Notes under the pieces: generated by a model
The model's database searches: none
What the model was told of the DNA's origin: nothing
What the model saw: only the letters and a program-made list of their open reading frames with translations
In this document: piece after piece, positions 43,939 to 53,386 of the stretch
Numbering within the stretch: position 1 is the first letter of the stretch
How the letters are laid out: each line of letters opens with the position of its first letter
Made by a program: the position numbers and the translations under genes
From: Aurantiochytrium sp. KH105
Taxonomy: Eukaryota; Sar; Bigyra; Thraustochytrida; Thraustochytriidae
DNA length: 64,000 bases
Direction of reading: 5' to 3'
Assembly: GCA_003116975.1 (NCBI GenBank)
Contig: BGKB01000182.1
Span: forward strand, 1-64,000

Positions 43939-46900
43939 ATGAGCGAAGGCAGGCAGGACGCGCCGCTGGCGCTGGTCGTGAACGCGCAGCGCGCGGACGA
44001 CTTCGCGGACGAGGTGGATAACAGCCCCGAGGCGCTGCTGGCGCTGGCGAGCGAAGGCGGGAGAGGCAGACTCGAGGTTGCGGCGCTCACCGAGCTTCTG
44101 CGTATTTGCTGGCTGCCGGAGGGCCTTGACGCGGCGACAAGTGCAGGCGACGAGGTCTCGACGGTCGCTGGCGCGCTTGGGGGCCTCGAGGATGTTGATG
44201 GTCTCAAGAAAGTCTACACGGTTCACTGGGGGAATATCAAGAGAAAAATTGATGGCCTCGACATTCTCAGTATCTGCTTGAACGAAATCATCGGCGACGG
44301 GCCCTTGGCGAGCGTCAACGACGCCTCTCTCAATGTGCCTACGGCGCTGAGCGACGTTCGAAATCTGCTCGCTAATCTCGCTGAAAAGCGCCTTTCCTCT
44401 CAAAGTGAATCCGCGCTTCAACCGCTACGAAGGAGCGGCAGGAGAAGCATGACCTACGTGCAGCTCCGAAAGTCCGACAGTTTGCAAAAAGAGCTCGAAA
44501 CCGAGCTCGCCGAAGCAGAGGCTTCGGGAACTCGCGTGATCGTGTTGCGTGACATAGATGAGGAAGACATCGAAAGCATTATCCTCGTGATCCACCCCGA
44601 TGAGCGCAGGCGCATCCGGGAACTTCTTGAGCAAAGTCGAAGTGCCCAGGAGGCCGAAGACATTGAAGACGAAAATGAAGACGACACAGATGTGTTGGGA
44701 GAAGACCAGCCCGTGCAAATTTATTTTGTGACGCGTGGCACTGGGGATGCTCACGAGCAAGAGGGTCAATTCGAGCTCACCATGCCCCTTTTCCCAGAAG
44801 CAGTTACGGAGCGACAGGAGGTCGCTCGAGAGCTACTCCTTGGCGATGGTGATGCCATTGTAGAAGCGCGCAAGAATATAGCCTGGGAACAGCTTGCTCG
44901 TGCGCTTGCGCGCCTTGGACTCAAGCTCCGCCAACGCCCTCACCCTGACGTGCGAATGGCCTACGACCCCGAGCGCGACGAAAAGCTCAGTGAGAGCGAG
45001 AAACGCTCGATCCTCTGCGTGTGTATCTCGTTGCCCGAACATGCAATCGATCGCGAGAGGATCGCTCTGCAACCTCCTGGAGAGGCGCAGCCTGACGTCG
45101 CGCACCCTGAGCAGCGTGATGTTGCAGAAGAACTCTTTCGAAAGGCAGGAAGAGCTTTGTTCCCTGAACAAGAAACGCCAGATTGGGTCTCTCGCTTTGA
45201 CAAGGTTTCATTCGTTGTGTTGACACCCAACTTCAACTCACTCCAGTCCCAAACCGCAGATCGAGTCCGTCGGGCCATGCTCGAGAACGGTCGAGTGCTC
45301 AAGCACACCAAGGTTCCTCATTCTGTTATGGAGGACCATCGTGCCTGGATGGAGGCCGAGGCGCGGGACCCAAGAACCCTCCTTGTCATCATCGCCGACG
45401 AGTGTCACTACGCGCCTACGAAGAATGGGGCGCACGACTGGTTGCTGAACAACAAGCACCTCAACGGCAAGAATGTCTTGCGTTTGCTGGTGTCAGCCAC
45501 CCCACAGAACGTTCTAACGAACAAGTCTCGTATTGCCCCACAGAATGTCGTCTGCTGGCACAGAGATACCTCGCTTTACAGAAGCATGGACTACTACGTA
45601 GAAACCGCAACGTGGGCTGTCCCCGAGGATATTCATCCCCTCCGTCTCAAGGTCACGACAGACGGTAACGCGCAGCGCGTGATAGAAGTAAATCCACGTG
45701 GTCTGCATGGTCAAGTTTTTCGCTTTCCCACGCACGAGTACAGCGCCTATTGCCAAGTGCTCACGAGGGCAGTTTCAATCGCTCTCGCGGAAAACTCAAC
45801 AACCGGTTTCAGACTCGGCCCTGTCTTCACGACATCATTGAACAGTTACATCAAACTTGAATTGCCGAGTGCGATTCAGATTGAAGATGACGCATTTGCG
45901 CCCGGTACAGGCCTGATGTTCTGGCTTGGTTTTCGCCGAGACAAAAGTAAAAAGGCAGAGAAAACTACAGAAGCGAATGCAGCAAGCCTAACAACGTCTA
46001 TGATCCGAGCATCTAGTCTCCCTCTTTTCTGCGATACGGACCAGGTACATCAAGATATCGCACCCGACTGCCTTCCTCGTCGGCGCCAGCGCGTATTGCG
46101 AGATGAAGCCTTCCAGACGATGAAGGACAACATGGATGCTGCGTTCGGCAAAAGAAACAATGCGAAGCGCAAGCAGATTGGTACGAGGGTGGCCAGCTCG
46201 ACACCACTTTATGACGGGCACTTTATCATGGTCGACTACCTCTTGTCTCTGGTCTTTCTGGCTGTTTATCGCGTGGAATTCCTGCCTAAATTGTGGAACT
46301 CTGGCACCAAGGATGACGAACGAACAACGATCTTCAAAGCACTCAATAAGGACGTTATTCGCCAGGATGCTTGCGACGACAACTTGCTGAAAAGGTTCGC
46401 CACACACCTCGGTTTTGCGACCAAGCTCTGGCCAAATGCCTCGCCCAGGCGGTCTATGGAGGTCGGCAGCTTCAAGAGTGCTGATGGCACGGAAGATGCA
46501 TCTGTGCAACCGGTCATCAATGTGCTTCTCAAGCGAATGTACACTGAGGTATGGAGCGAGCTTCGTGAGCACGAAGTGAAAGAAGCATTGCGTGTCCGTC
46601 TCGGCCAGGACTGGGTTGACGCGCTCGAAGCCGTGTTGCGCCAAGAGGACGAGAACAATCAGAGCAAGGCTCCGTTACCGGGGCGTGACTGCGATGATCG
46701 CGAATCTTACATTGCGAGCGCCTGGCTCTTGGCCTGGCAATACATTGTCTCAGAAAAGCTAGAGCGCAACATGGAAGATCATGCAGATGAGCAGGGGAAT
46801 ACATCTCAGACATGGTATAACGAAACGGACCGTCTTCTCCATGACCTGCTCGACGTGGACCCGCAATACCACACTGGTCGGATGGCAGTCGTTCGCGTAT

Positions 46901-49900
46901 ACGAGACTGACGAGAACTTGTCAATTCAGGACTGTCTCCGCAGCGCGCTGAAAAAGCTCGAGCTCACCGATGCGAAACATGGCGGTGTGCTGAGCGTTAT
47001 TGCAGATGTGGGCGGAAATGACGCGAAGAGAAGAAGTAGAAGCGGCAGGAGGGAGGAGGCTTCACGGGGTGCGACTAGTCTCTTGAATCAAATTGAAGAC
47101 TGGACCTTGACACGCGACCTGCGGCACCCAAGTCTGCAACGTGACAAACCAGAGGACTCTGAGACTCTGGTCGACCGCGTGAATACATCTTTTGCAGAGG
47201 CCAAGGCTCGCGAAGAGCTCGAAGCCGCAGAAAAGGGCCACGAGCCCAAGTCAGTGCAAAAGGAAGCCAAGTACGAGGATCTCGAGAATCTGCCCGCGAT
47301 TGTGATTCTCTGCGAGAAGGGTCGAATGGGTGACACGTTCCCGCACTCGTTTCGTTTTCTCGACATTCGTCTTCGTTCATCAAAGACGTACTCTACATTT
47401 GTGCAAGAATTCGGCCGCGTGTGTCGGTATCCGGGCCTTGATGCCGACGAGTCATCGATAGCTCGCTTCAAGGTGATGAAAACCGCTCACGACGACGGTA
47501 CGGACAATGTGGAGTGGACAGCCCTCGAACGGGATCTCTCTTCCTTCTTTGCAGACAATGACGTGAAACGTTTCTTTGCAAAGGGTGGGAGTTACGCAGT
47601 GCTAGACCCTGGCAAGCAAGTACGCTTTCATGCCGACTCTGAGCACCAGCTTCGTAGTGGGCTGCTTCGAGCTCTTCAACTCACTTCGGAAGATGCTGGC
47701 GTACAGTCTCGGTTTGGTATTTGGACGGCGAAACGCTACGTGCACGTGCTGCCAACAGTATTGATGAACAAGGATCGCTTCAACAACCAAGTACAAAAGG
47801 CAATCGAGCACAAGTATCGCGGCACCTGGGGTATGCGGCGCATCGATCAATGCATCCCTGGACAACTTGACAACTACATCGCAGGGCCTGGTCGAGGCCG
47901 AAGAAGACCCCCGGTACCAAGCGCGAGTTTTAATGACAATGGTGAGATTGACGTCACGAATCCTCTGCATGACCTTGTCGCCTACCGCAGACAGCGGCCA
48001 GTTGCTCCAACGAGAAGAGCGAGACAAGGAGCAGGCGCAGCAGAGGGGAAAGAAGCTGGCGACGAGGGGATTCCTGTGGCGGGAAGAAACTTGCATTACG
48101 ACAGCTCGTACAACGGCGGGCAAGATCCTCGCCGACTCTTGCTCATGGCCCAGTGCCAGCAGGGTAAAACAGGGACATACCTACACTTTATCCGCCTTTT
48201 AAAGGATGTGATCGAGCTCGATGTGCCGATGGCACCTCCGCCCATGGTGCCCGTACCCAGGAAACTATGGACGCTGCCATACTGGGGCAATTTGGTCGTT
48301 TCAAAGTTTCCGCAGTTGCGTGTTCAGTACGACAAACCGAACAAGGGCCAGTATCACCCGACCGTCATGCAGCAACGTATTCTTGCGCTGATGTTAGCTT
48401 GCGAGCAAGGGCAGAGGTGGCTCAAGAATTACAAGAATTATCTCCGCGCAGAAGATGGTGAAGCAATTCAAAGTGAGGCAGGCTTGGCGAAGATCAGGAA
48501 GCTGGACCCAAACCCAGCATTTGATAAACCTTTTGAGAACTCGCGCTGTTCGAGGCCCGACATTGCAATCGCGTGCGTAAACTTTGACGGACGTTTCTCC
48601 GGTGAATGGGAAGACAAAGTTGCGGAACAATTGCAAGATGAGAATGTCTCCAAGCTGTCAAGCGCGCTCGCAGAAAACAACACCCAACCGACCCCGCCTT
48701 TGGAAGGAATTTCTGTGATGCAACGTTTCGTGCAGCATCTTCGGGCTGCAAAGGCATTCGTGCAAAGTATGCTCTGGGACGTTGGTGCTCGAGGACAGCA
48801 TCCAATTCAAGTTGGGGTGCGTGTGCGATCTCATCCAATGCTTGTCACGCGCTCAAAGCACACACAAATGCACACTGCCTACGCACCTGTTGCTGCGCGG
48901 CCTGTAACGCCTCAGTTTGACAATGTCTATAATGCAAAGCAGCATGTCATGACTGATCTGAGCTTCATTGGGGAGGGAGCCTGCTTGTCTGTGCCTTACA
49001 GCGGTTTCTGCGGTCTTGCGGTGCGCGCGGACGTCAATGGGGCTGAGGTGTTCATGAGTGCCGACGATTCCAGCCCGGAAACGTCTTTGCTCAATGTGGA
49101 CACGACGACACGGACAGTGCGCAAGTCTCACGGGACGCATTCTGTTCGCTGGGCCTTTATTCCATCTTACAATCGCGCAGGCGTTGCCCTTTTAGACTAC
49201 GACCGTGCCATTCCCAAAGACGGGGGCAGCCTACGCACGGTGGTATGCATCGTGGTACGCAGCGGAAAACAGTTTGATGATTATGTCGCTGCGTACGGGT
49301 CGGCCCATCTCGTGCTTGGGCTTCCTTCAAAAATGCCATCTAAGAAGCGACCGGGTGAATTCGTATTTGCAGACCGTGGAGGGATTGGTTTTGCCCGACT
49401 CTTCATCCAGCTCGCCGCCTCTCAGCTCAAGCTCAATTGGGTGTGGATCCTTGATGACAACGTGGACGTTTGCTACGAGCGAACTCTCGTTGATGATAGT
49501 GTACCCTTGCAGACTCTCAGGCAAGGCCCTGCACCTTGCACTTTTGCAACGGTGATGAAAGGAGTGGAGGCTATTGTCCAGAAACGCTCCGAGCAGTTTC
49601 ATTCGAGACGCATGCACGAGTGGCCCCGGGCACTAGTTCGCGGTAAACCCGCGCCCCGAGCCGCCGCAGCGGCGCGAGCAACAAACACGGATCAGTTTAT
49701 CGGTGGCGCCGAGAATTACGGCCTCATTGGCATTCGGCGAGATGCACAAGCTCGCCAGACGGAGTCCGAGCATCCGTTCATGATCTCATACTCGGTGTAT
49801 TCATTCATTTACCTGAACGTCAAGAGCACCGTGAAAAAGGGCGTGTTTTTCCCTGTGAAAACATTTTGGGAAGACGTCGAGTTCAACCACCTTGTGGATG

Positions 49901-52900
49901 AGGCTGGTCTCGTTTGCCTCAAGGTGAATCGTTTCTTTCACCACAAGAAAAACCTCAAGCTTGGAAGCAGGCGAGCGAACCGCAAGATTATTGAGTCTCT
50001 TAGCTTTCCTGACGGTTTACGGCGTGCACTGGAACATTTTCGAGATACTCAGGGTGGTCTCAAGGCAATGCCGCCTGTTTCAGGACACATGAGAAGCTCA
50101 TTCTCCCCGGCGGATCGCTGGGCATCTGAAGTATATCACTGGATTGATGGTTCTGGCAGACCCGGGCCCCACTCCATCCAAGTTTGCCTCGTGGAGGTTT
50201 CCAAAGTCAGCAGGTATAACACTCTTGCGTTGCATACGCCCCCTCATTTCTCCAAGCTCCTCATTGTGATTCGGACGTGCGACGAGGAGCACTTTCAAGA
50301 AGTTTCCGGGGAACTTTTGAGTGTCGGAGTGGTCGACCTGAAAGATCGCGTTGGCTGCAAGCTGTTTCTTCACAATGAGGCAGTCGTTGACACGCCTTTT
50401 GCGTGCCGCCTTATACTCGTTGGTTCTATGCCCGCAGATATCGCGAGACCTGTGCTCCAGCGGCGGCCATCATCATCAAGCTCTGTAGCCTCTCGGTCGT
50501 CTCTTACGTCTCTTGAGTCTGAGAAGCGCCGAGGTAAGAAACGCTCTTTATCGCAGGGCAGTATACCTTCGCAGAAACGCGCTCAAACTCCGGTGCGCCT
50601 CAAGCAGGAGTCGGCGTCTCGCAAACGATTCCCGCCCGATAACAATGACAATCGCACCGGCAAGCGGCAGCGTCCTGAGAAAGAGTTTGAGTCGGTCGCC
50701 ACGAAGGAGGAGGTTAAGAGTTCGCACTCTTCGGCGATGGTGTCACCGGTCATGGAGAGGCAAAAAGAAGGACATGAACGCCTGCAAGTCACACCGGTGC
50801 CAACTCCCTCGAAAACAGACCCCGACGCCGAGAGTGACAGCCTTGATGACGGCATGCGGGAGGTCTGTCGAAAGTGTCTCGAAAAGGCCAAGAGTGGATC
50901 GATGAACCTTCCAGACAGCTATTTCCAGCATGCCGAAGAACAGCTCAAAAGGTGCAAGGGCTTCAAAGAGTTCATCAACAAACTCAGTCCCAGCGTTTTC
51001 AAGCGCGAAAGCTCGCTTGATGACGACGATGATAACGACGACGCACTGACTGAAGATGCAAAGACGTCCATAAATTCGCTCAAACAAGCGCTCAAGCGCG
51101 AGATGACGAAATTTCGGAAACATTCTGTGGCTGATAAAGGCAACCACGACGAGCCGAGCCAATCTAGTCCAGCAGCGCCACAAGCTACAAGCACGGAGGA
51201 CGTGCCTTCCACCCCGCTACGAACACAGGCCCGAGGTACAAGTTCTCAGGTGAGCGCTCTTCAAGTGCCAACTCCCTCGGAAACAGTCCCCGACGCCGAA
51301 AGCGACAGCCTTGATGACGAGATGCGAGAGGTCTGTCGAAAGTGTCTCGAAAAGGCCAAAAGTGGATCGACTCCCCTACCAGACAGCTATTTCCAGCATG
51401 CCGAAGAACAGCTCAGAAGGTGCAAGGGCTTCAAGGAGTTCATCAACAAACTCAGCCCCAGCGTTTTCAAGCGCGTCAACGGCGACGCATTTAATGAGGG
51501 TGCAAAAACTGCCATCGCTTCGCTCAAATATGCGCTCAGACGCGATATTGATAGTCTCCGAGCGCAGCGCAATTACGAGTCACCTCAGGAGAGCATGAAC
51601 GACCAAATGAGCACGAGTGCAGAAGCTCAAGACCGCAACGCTTCCGGGCCGTCGGAAAATAGGGTGGAAGCTGGCACCCCAGAGGCGAGTGAAGAGACAA
51701 TGACAGAAGAATTGCGGAATGAGCTTCAGTCGTGTCTCGACCGAGCCAGAAAAAAGGAAGAGGAAAAGAGAAAGGAAAACAAGAAACTACCGCCAGAAGT
51801 CTTCCGCTATGCTGAAGAGCAGCTCGCGAATTGCAGAAACGGTGATGACTTCCTCACTTCACTCAACGTAACGAACGTCAACGAGGCGCTGGATATGAGC
51901 CAGTACGACGAGGGAAAATGGAAGGCTGGCATCCAAACACTGAAGCAGCCGCTCAGACGTAGGGTGCAAGAAGCAGCAGCAGCAGCAGCAGCAGAAGAAG
52001 AAGAAGAAGAAGAAGAAGAAGAAGAAGAAGAAGAAGAAGGACAAGAAGAAGAAGGAGAAGGAGAAGGAGAAGAAAGAAAAGAAGGAGAAGAAGAATCCAG
52101 TTCAGAAGCTCAAGACCGCAACGCTCCCGGGCCGTCAGAAAATAGGGTGGAAGCTGGAACCCCAGAGGCGAGTGAAGAGACAATGACAGAAGAATTGCGG
52201 AATGAGCTTCAGTCGTGTCTCGACCGAGCCAGGAAAAAGGAAGAGGAAAAGAAAAAGGAAAACAAGAGACTACCGCCTGAAGTCTTCCGCTATGCTGAAG
52301 AGCAGCTCGCGAAGTGCAGAAACGGTGACGACTTCCTCACTGCACTGAACGTAACGAACGTCAATGAGGCGCTGGATATGAGCCAGTACGACGAGGGAAA
52401 ATGGAAGGCTGGCATCCAAACACTGAAGCAACCGCTCAGACGTAGGGTGCAAGAAGCAGCAGCAGCAGAAGAAGAAGAAGAAGAAGGAGAAGAAGGAGAA
52501 GGAGAAGAAGAAGAAGAAGAAAAAGAAGAAGGAGAAGGAGAAGGACAAGAAGGAGAAGAAGGAGAATCCAGTGCAGAAGCTCAAGACCGCAACGCTTCCG
52601 GGCCGTCGGAAAACAGGGTGGAAGCTGGAACCCCAGAGGCGAGTGAAGAGACAATGACAGAAGAATTGCGGACTGAGCTTCAGTCGTGTCTCGACCGAGC
52701 CAGGAAAAAGGAAGAGGAAAAGAAAGAGGAAAACAAGAGACTACCGCCTGAAGTCTTCCGCTATGCTGAAGAGCAGCTCGCGAAGTGCAGAAACGGAGAT
52801 GACTTCCTCACTGCACTGAACGTAACGAACGTCAATGAGGCGCTGGATATGAGCCAGTACGACGAGGGAAAATGGAAGGCTGGCATCCAAACACTGAAGC

Positions 52901-52971
52901 AACCGCTCAGACGTAGGGTGCTAGAAGCGAAAAGCGACGAAGTATTCGTCTCGAGATACCGATATTACTGA
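43939..52971 (+). CDS. Giant C: permuted SF2 helicase, glycosyltransferase, repeated helical tail
   Basis: 3010 residues in one frame. Motifs in order: Ia-like LTPNFNSLQSQ (about 428), DECH 487-490, SAT 519-521, EKGRMGDTFP from 1126, QEFGRVCR 1156-1163, and the P-loop QCQQGKTG with Lys1410. Motif I thus follows motif VI. The GT-A-like domain has PSYNRAG 1742-1748, DDNVD 1839-1843 and WEDVEFNHL 1977-1985, very close to giant A. The LRR-shared domain lies at about 2078-2170. The tail lacks the Cys-rich region of A and B. It has five copies of a roughly 75-residue helical domain (LPxxxF/Y, AEEQL, C, then L-rich helices): two of one type and three near-identical ones separated by Glu-rich linkers. 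The reading frame ends at 52971, just before a decayed sixth copy. Helicase/translocase plus sugar transfer on chromatin is inferred. Confidence 0.76.
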   Translation: MSEGRQDAPLALVVNAQRADDFADEVDNSPEALLALASEGGRGRLEVAALTELLRICWLPEGLDAATSAGDEVSTVAGALGGLEDVDGLKKVYTVHWGNIKRKIDGLDILSICLNEIIGDGPLASVNDASLNVPTALSDVRNLLANLAEKRLSSQSESALQPLRRSGRRSMTYVQLRKSDSLQKELETELAEAEASGTRVIVLRDIDEEDIESIILVIHPDERRRIRELLEQSRSAQEAEDIEDENEDDTDVLGEDQPVQIYFVTRGTGDAHEQEGQFELTMPLFPEAVTERQEVARELLLGDGDAIVEARKNIAWEQLARALARLGLKLRQRPHPDVRMAYDPERDEKLSESEKRSILCVCISLPEHAIDRERIALQPPGEAQPDVAHPEQRDVAEELFRKAGRALFPEQETPDWVSRFDKVSFVVLTPNFNSLQSQTADRVRRAMLENGRVLKHTKVPHSVMEDHRAWMEAEARDPRTLLVIIADECHYAPTKNGAHDWLLNNKHLNGKNVLRLLVSATPQNVLTNKSRIAPQNVVCWHRDTSLYRSMDYYVETATWAVPEDIHPLRLKVTTDGNAQRVIEVNPRGLHGQVFRFPTHEYSAYCQVLTRAVSIALAENSTTGFRLGPVFTTSLNSYIKLELPSAIQIEDDAFAPGTGLMFWLGFRRDKSKKAEKTTEANAASLTTSMIRASSLPLFCDTDQVHQDIAPDCLPRRRQRVLRDEAFQTMKDNMDAAFGKRNNAKRKQIGTRVASSTPLYDGHFIMVDYLLSLVFLAVYRVEFLPKLWNSGTKDDERTTIFKALNKDVIRQDACDDNLLKRFATHLGFATKLWPNASPRRSMEVGSFKSADGTEDASVQPVINVLLKRMYTEVWSELREHEVKEALRVRLGQDWVDALEAVLRQEDENNQSKAPLPGRDCDDRESYIASAWLLAWQYIVSEKLERNMEDHADEQGNTSQTWYNETDRLLHDLLDVDPQYHTGRMAVVRVYETDENLSIQDCLRSALKKLELTDAKHGGVLSVIADVGGNDAKRRSRSGRREEASRGATSLLNQIEDWTLTRDLRHPSLQRDKPEDSETLVDRVNTSFAEAKAREELEAAEKGHEPKSVQKEAKYEDLENLPAIVILCEKGRMGDTFPHSFRFLDIRLRSSKTYSTFVQEFGRVCRYPGLDADESSIARFKVMKTAHDDGTDNVEWTALERDLSSFFADNDVKRFFAKGGSYAVLDPGKQVRFHADSEHQLRSGLLRALQLTSEDAGVQSRFGIWTAKRYVHVLPTVLMNKDRFNNQVQKAIEHKYRGTWGMRRIDQCIPGQLDNYIAGPGRGRRRPPVPSASFNDNGEIDVTNPLHDLVAYRRQRPVAPTRRARQGAGAAEGKEAGDEGIPVAGRNLHYDSSYNGGQDPRRLLLMAQCQQGKTGTYLHFIRLLKDVIELDVPMAPPPMVPVPRKLWTLPYWGNLVVSKFPQLRVQYDKPNKGQYHPTVMQQRILALMLACEQGQRWLKNYKNYLRAEDGEAIQSEAGLAKIRKLDPNPAFDKPFENSRCSRPDIAIACVNFDGRFSGEWEDKVAEQLQDENVSKLSSALAENNTQPTPPLEGISVMQRFVQHLRAAKAFVQSMLWDVGARGQHPIQVGVRVRSHPMLVTRSKHTQMHTAYAPVAARPVTPQFDNVYNAKQHVMTDLSFIGEGACLSVPYSGFCGLAVRADVNGAEVFMSADDSSPETSLLNVDTTTRTVRKSHGTHSVRWAFIPSYNRAGVALLDYDRAIPKDGGSLRTVVCIVVRSGKQFDDYVAAYGSAHLVLGLPSKMPSKKRPGEFVFADRGGIGFARLFIQLAASQLKLNWVWILDDNVDVCYERTLVDDSVPLQTLRQGPAPCTFATVMKGVEAIVQKRSEQFHSRRMHEWPRALVRGKPAPRAAAAARATNTDQFIGGAENYGLIGIRRDAQARQTESEHPFMISYSVYSFIYLNVKSTVKKGVFFPVKTFWEDVEFNHLVDEAGLVCLKVNRFFHHKKNLKLGSRRANRKIIESLSFPDGLRRALEHFRDTQGGLKAMPPVSGHMRSSFSPADRWASEVYHWIDGSGRPGPHSIQVCLVEVSKVSRYNTLALHTPPHFSKLLIVIRTCDEEHFQEVSGELLSVGVVDLKDRVGCKLFLHNEAVVDTPFACRLILVGSMPADIARPVLQRRPSSSSSVASRSSLTSLESEKRRGKKRSLSQGSIPSQKRAQTPVRLKQESASRKRFPPDNNDNRTGKRQRPEKEFESVATKEEVKSSHSSAMVSPVMERQKEGHERLQVTPVPTPSKTDPDAESDSLDDGMREVCRKCLEKAKSGSMNLPDSYFQHAEEQLKRCKGFKEFINKLSPSVFKRESSLDDDDDNDDALTEDAKTSINSLKQALKREMTKFRKHSVADKGNHDEPSQSSPAAPQATSTEDVPSTPLRTQARGTSSQVSALQVPTPSETVPDAESDSLDDEMREVCRKCLEKAKSGSTPLPDSYFQHAEEQLRRCKGFKEFINKLSPSVFKRVNGDAFNEGAKTAIASLKYALRRDIDSLRAQRNYESPQESMNDQMSTSAEAQDRNASGPSENRVEAGTPEASEETMTEELRNELQSCLDRARKKEEEKRKENKKLPPEVFRYAEEQLANCRNGDDFLTSLNVTNVNEALDMSQYDEGKWKAGIQTLKQPLRRRVQEAAAAAAAEEEEEEEEEEEEEEEGQEEEGEGEGEERKEGEEESSSEAQDRNAPGPSENRVEAGTPEASEETMTEELRNELQSCLDRARKKEEEKKKENKRLPPEVFRYAEEQLAKCRNGDDFLTALNVTNVNEALDMSQYDEGKWKAGIQTLKQPLRRRVQEAAAAEEEEEEGEEGEGEEEEEEKEEGEGEGQEGEEGESSAEAQDRNASGPSENRVEAGTPEASEETMTEELRTELQSCLDRARKKEEEKKEENKRLPPEVFRYAEEQLAKCRNGDDFLTALNVTNVNEALDMSQYDEGKWKAGIQTLKQPLRRRVLEAKSDEVFVSRYRYY
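51613..52930 (+). repeat. Large coding tandem repeat in giant C, three units
   Basis: The phrase CAGAAGCTCAAGACCGCAA starts near 51620, 52103 and 52574, giving periods of 483 and 471 bp. Each unit encodes one helical domain plus a Glu-rich linker of variable length (GAA/GAG microsatellite at about 51988-52090 and 52460-52560). The domain parts of the units are almost identical in DNA, so the expansion is recent. Confidence 0.9.
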
Positions 52972-53386
52972 GACACGGGCAGAAGCGCAACCAGAATGAA
53001 ACGAGGAATTACTAGACGAAGAAGTGGAGAGAGGAGACGACGACGAAGAAGAAGAAGTAGCCACTCGCGAGGCCGAGGCGCAGTCAAGAAACCGCACGGA
53101 AACCGTGACACTTGACTCTGACATTTGGTCACGATAACTCGAGCGCCTGACGGACTATACCGAAAGGCTCAACAATGGCCTTCTTCCTCCCGATTTTCTC
53201 ATCCAGCTGGATCAGCATCTATGGGCTCCTTCGACGAGGACCAGCGAAGACATGTTAAGGTGGATCAAGATTGCAAAAGTGAAGGAACTGTTGCCGGGCG
53301 CAGTGATGTCAGCAGAACGAAAAGACGAAGTCACAAATGGCCTTGGTACTCTTCGCAATGGCCTTAGGCGGGTGCTTCGGCCGTAA
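52970..53386 (+). pseudogene. Decayed ancestral C-terminus of giant C
   Basis: In the +1 frame relative to giant C, starting at its stop codon, the sequence reads an acidic linker and then a full helical domain from 53138 (LERLTDYTERLNNGLLPPDF..., ...LRNGLRRVLRP) to TAA at 53384-53386. It has in-frame stops at 52997-52999 and 53135-53137. The domain resembles the single C-terminal domain of giant A (NPPREFY..., ...LRKTLRREI) more than the expanded units of C do. AATAAA follows at 53392-53397. I read this as the original gene end, now cut off by a frame change. An unrecognised intron is the alternative. Confidence 0.65.

Noticed and set aside
51960-52584. Minus-strand Phe/Leu-rich frames resembling membrane segments
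   Set aside because: They are antisense to the GAA/GAG microsatellites of giant C.
24947-52971. Giants read as restriction-modification or DNA-repair helicases
   Set aside because: The DECH and QxxGRxxR motifs alone allow this, but the P-loop after motif VI and the attached GT-A-like domain do not fit those families.
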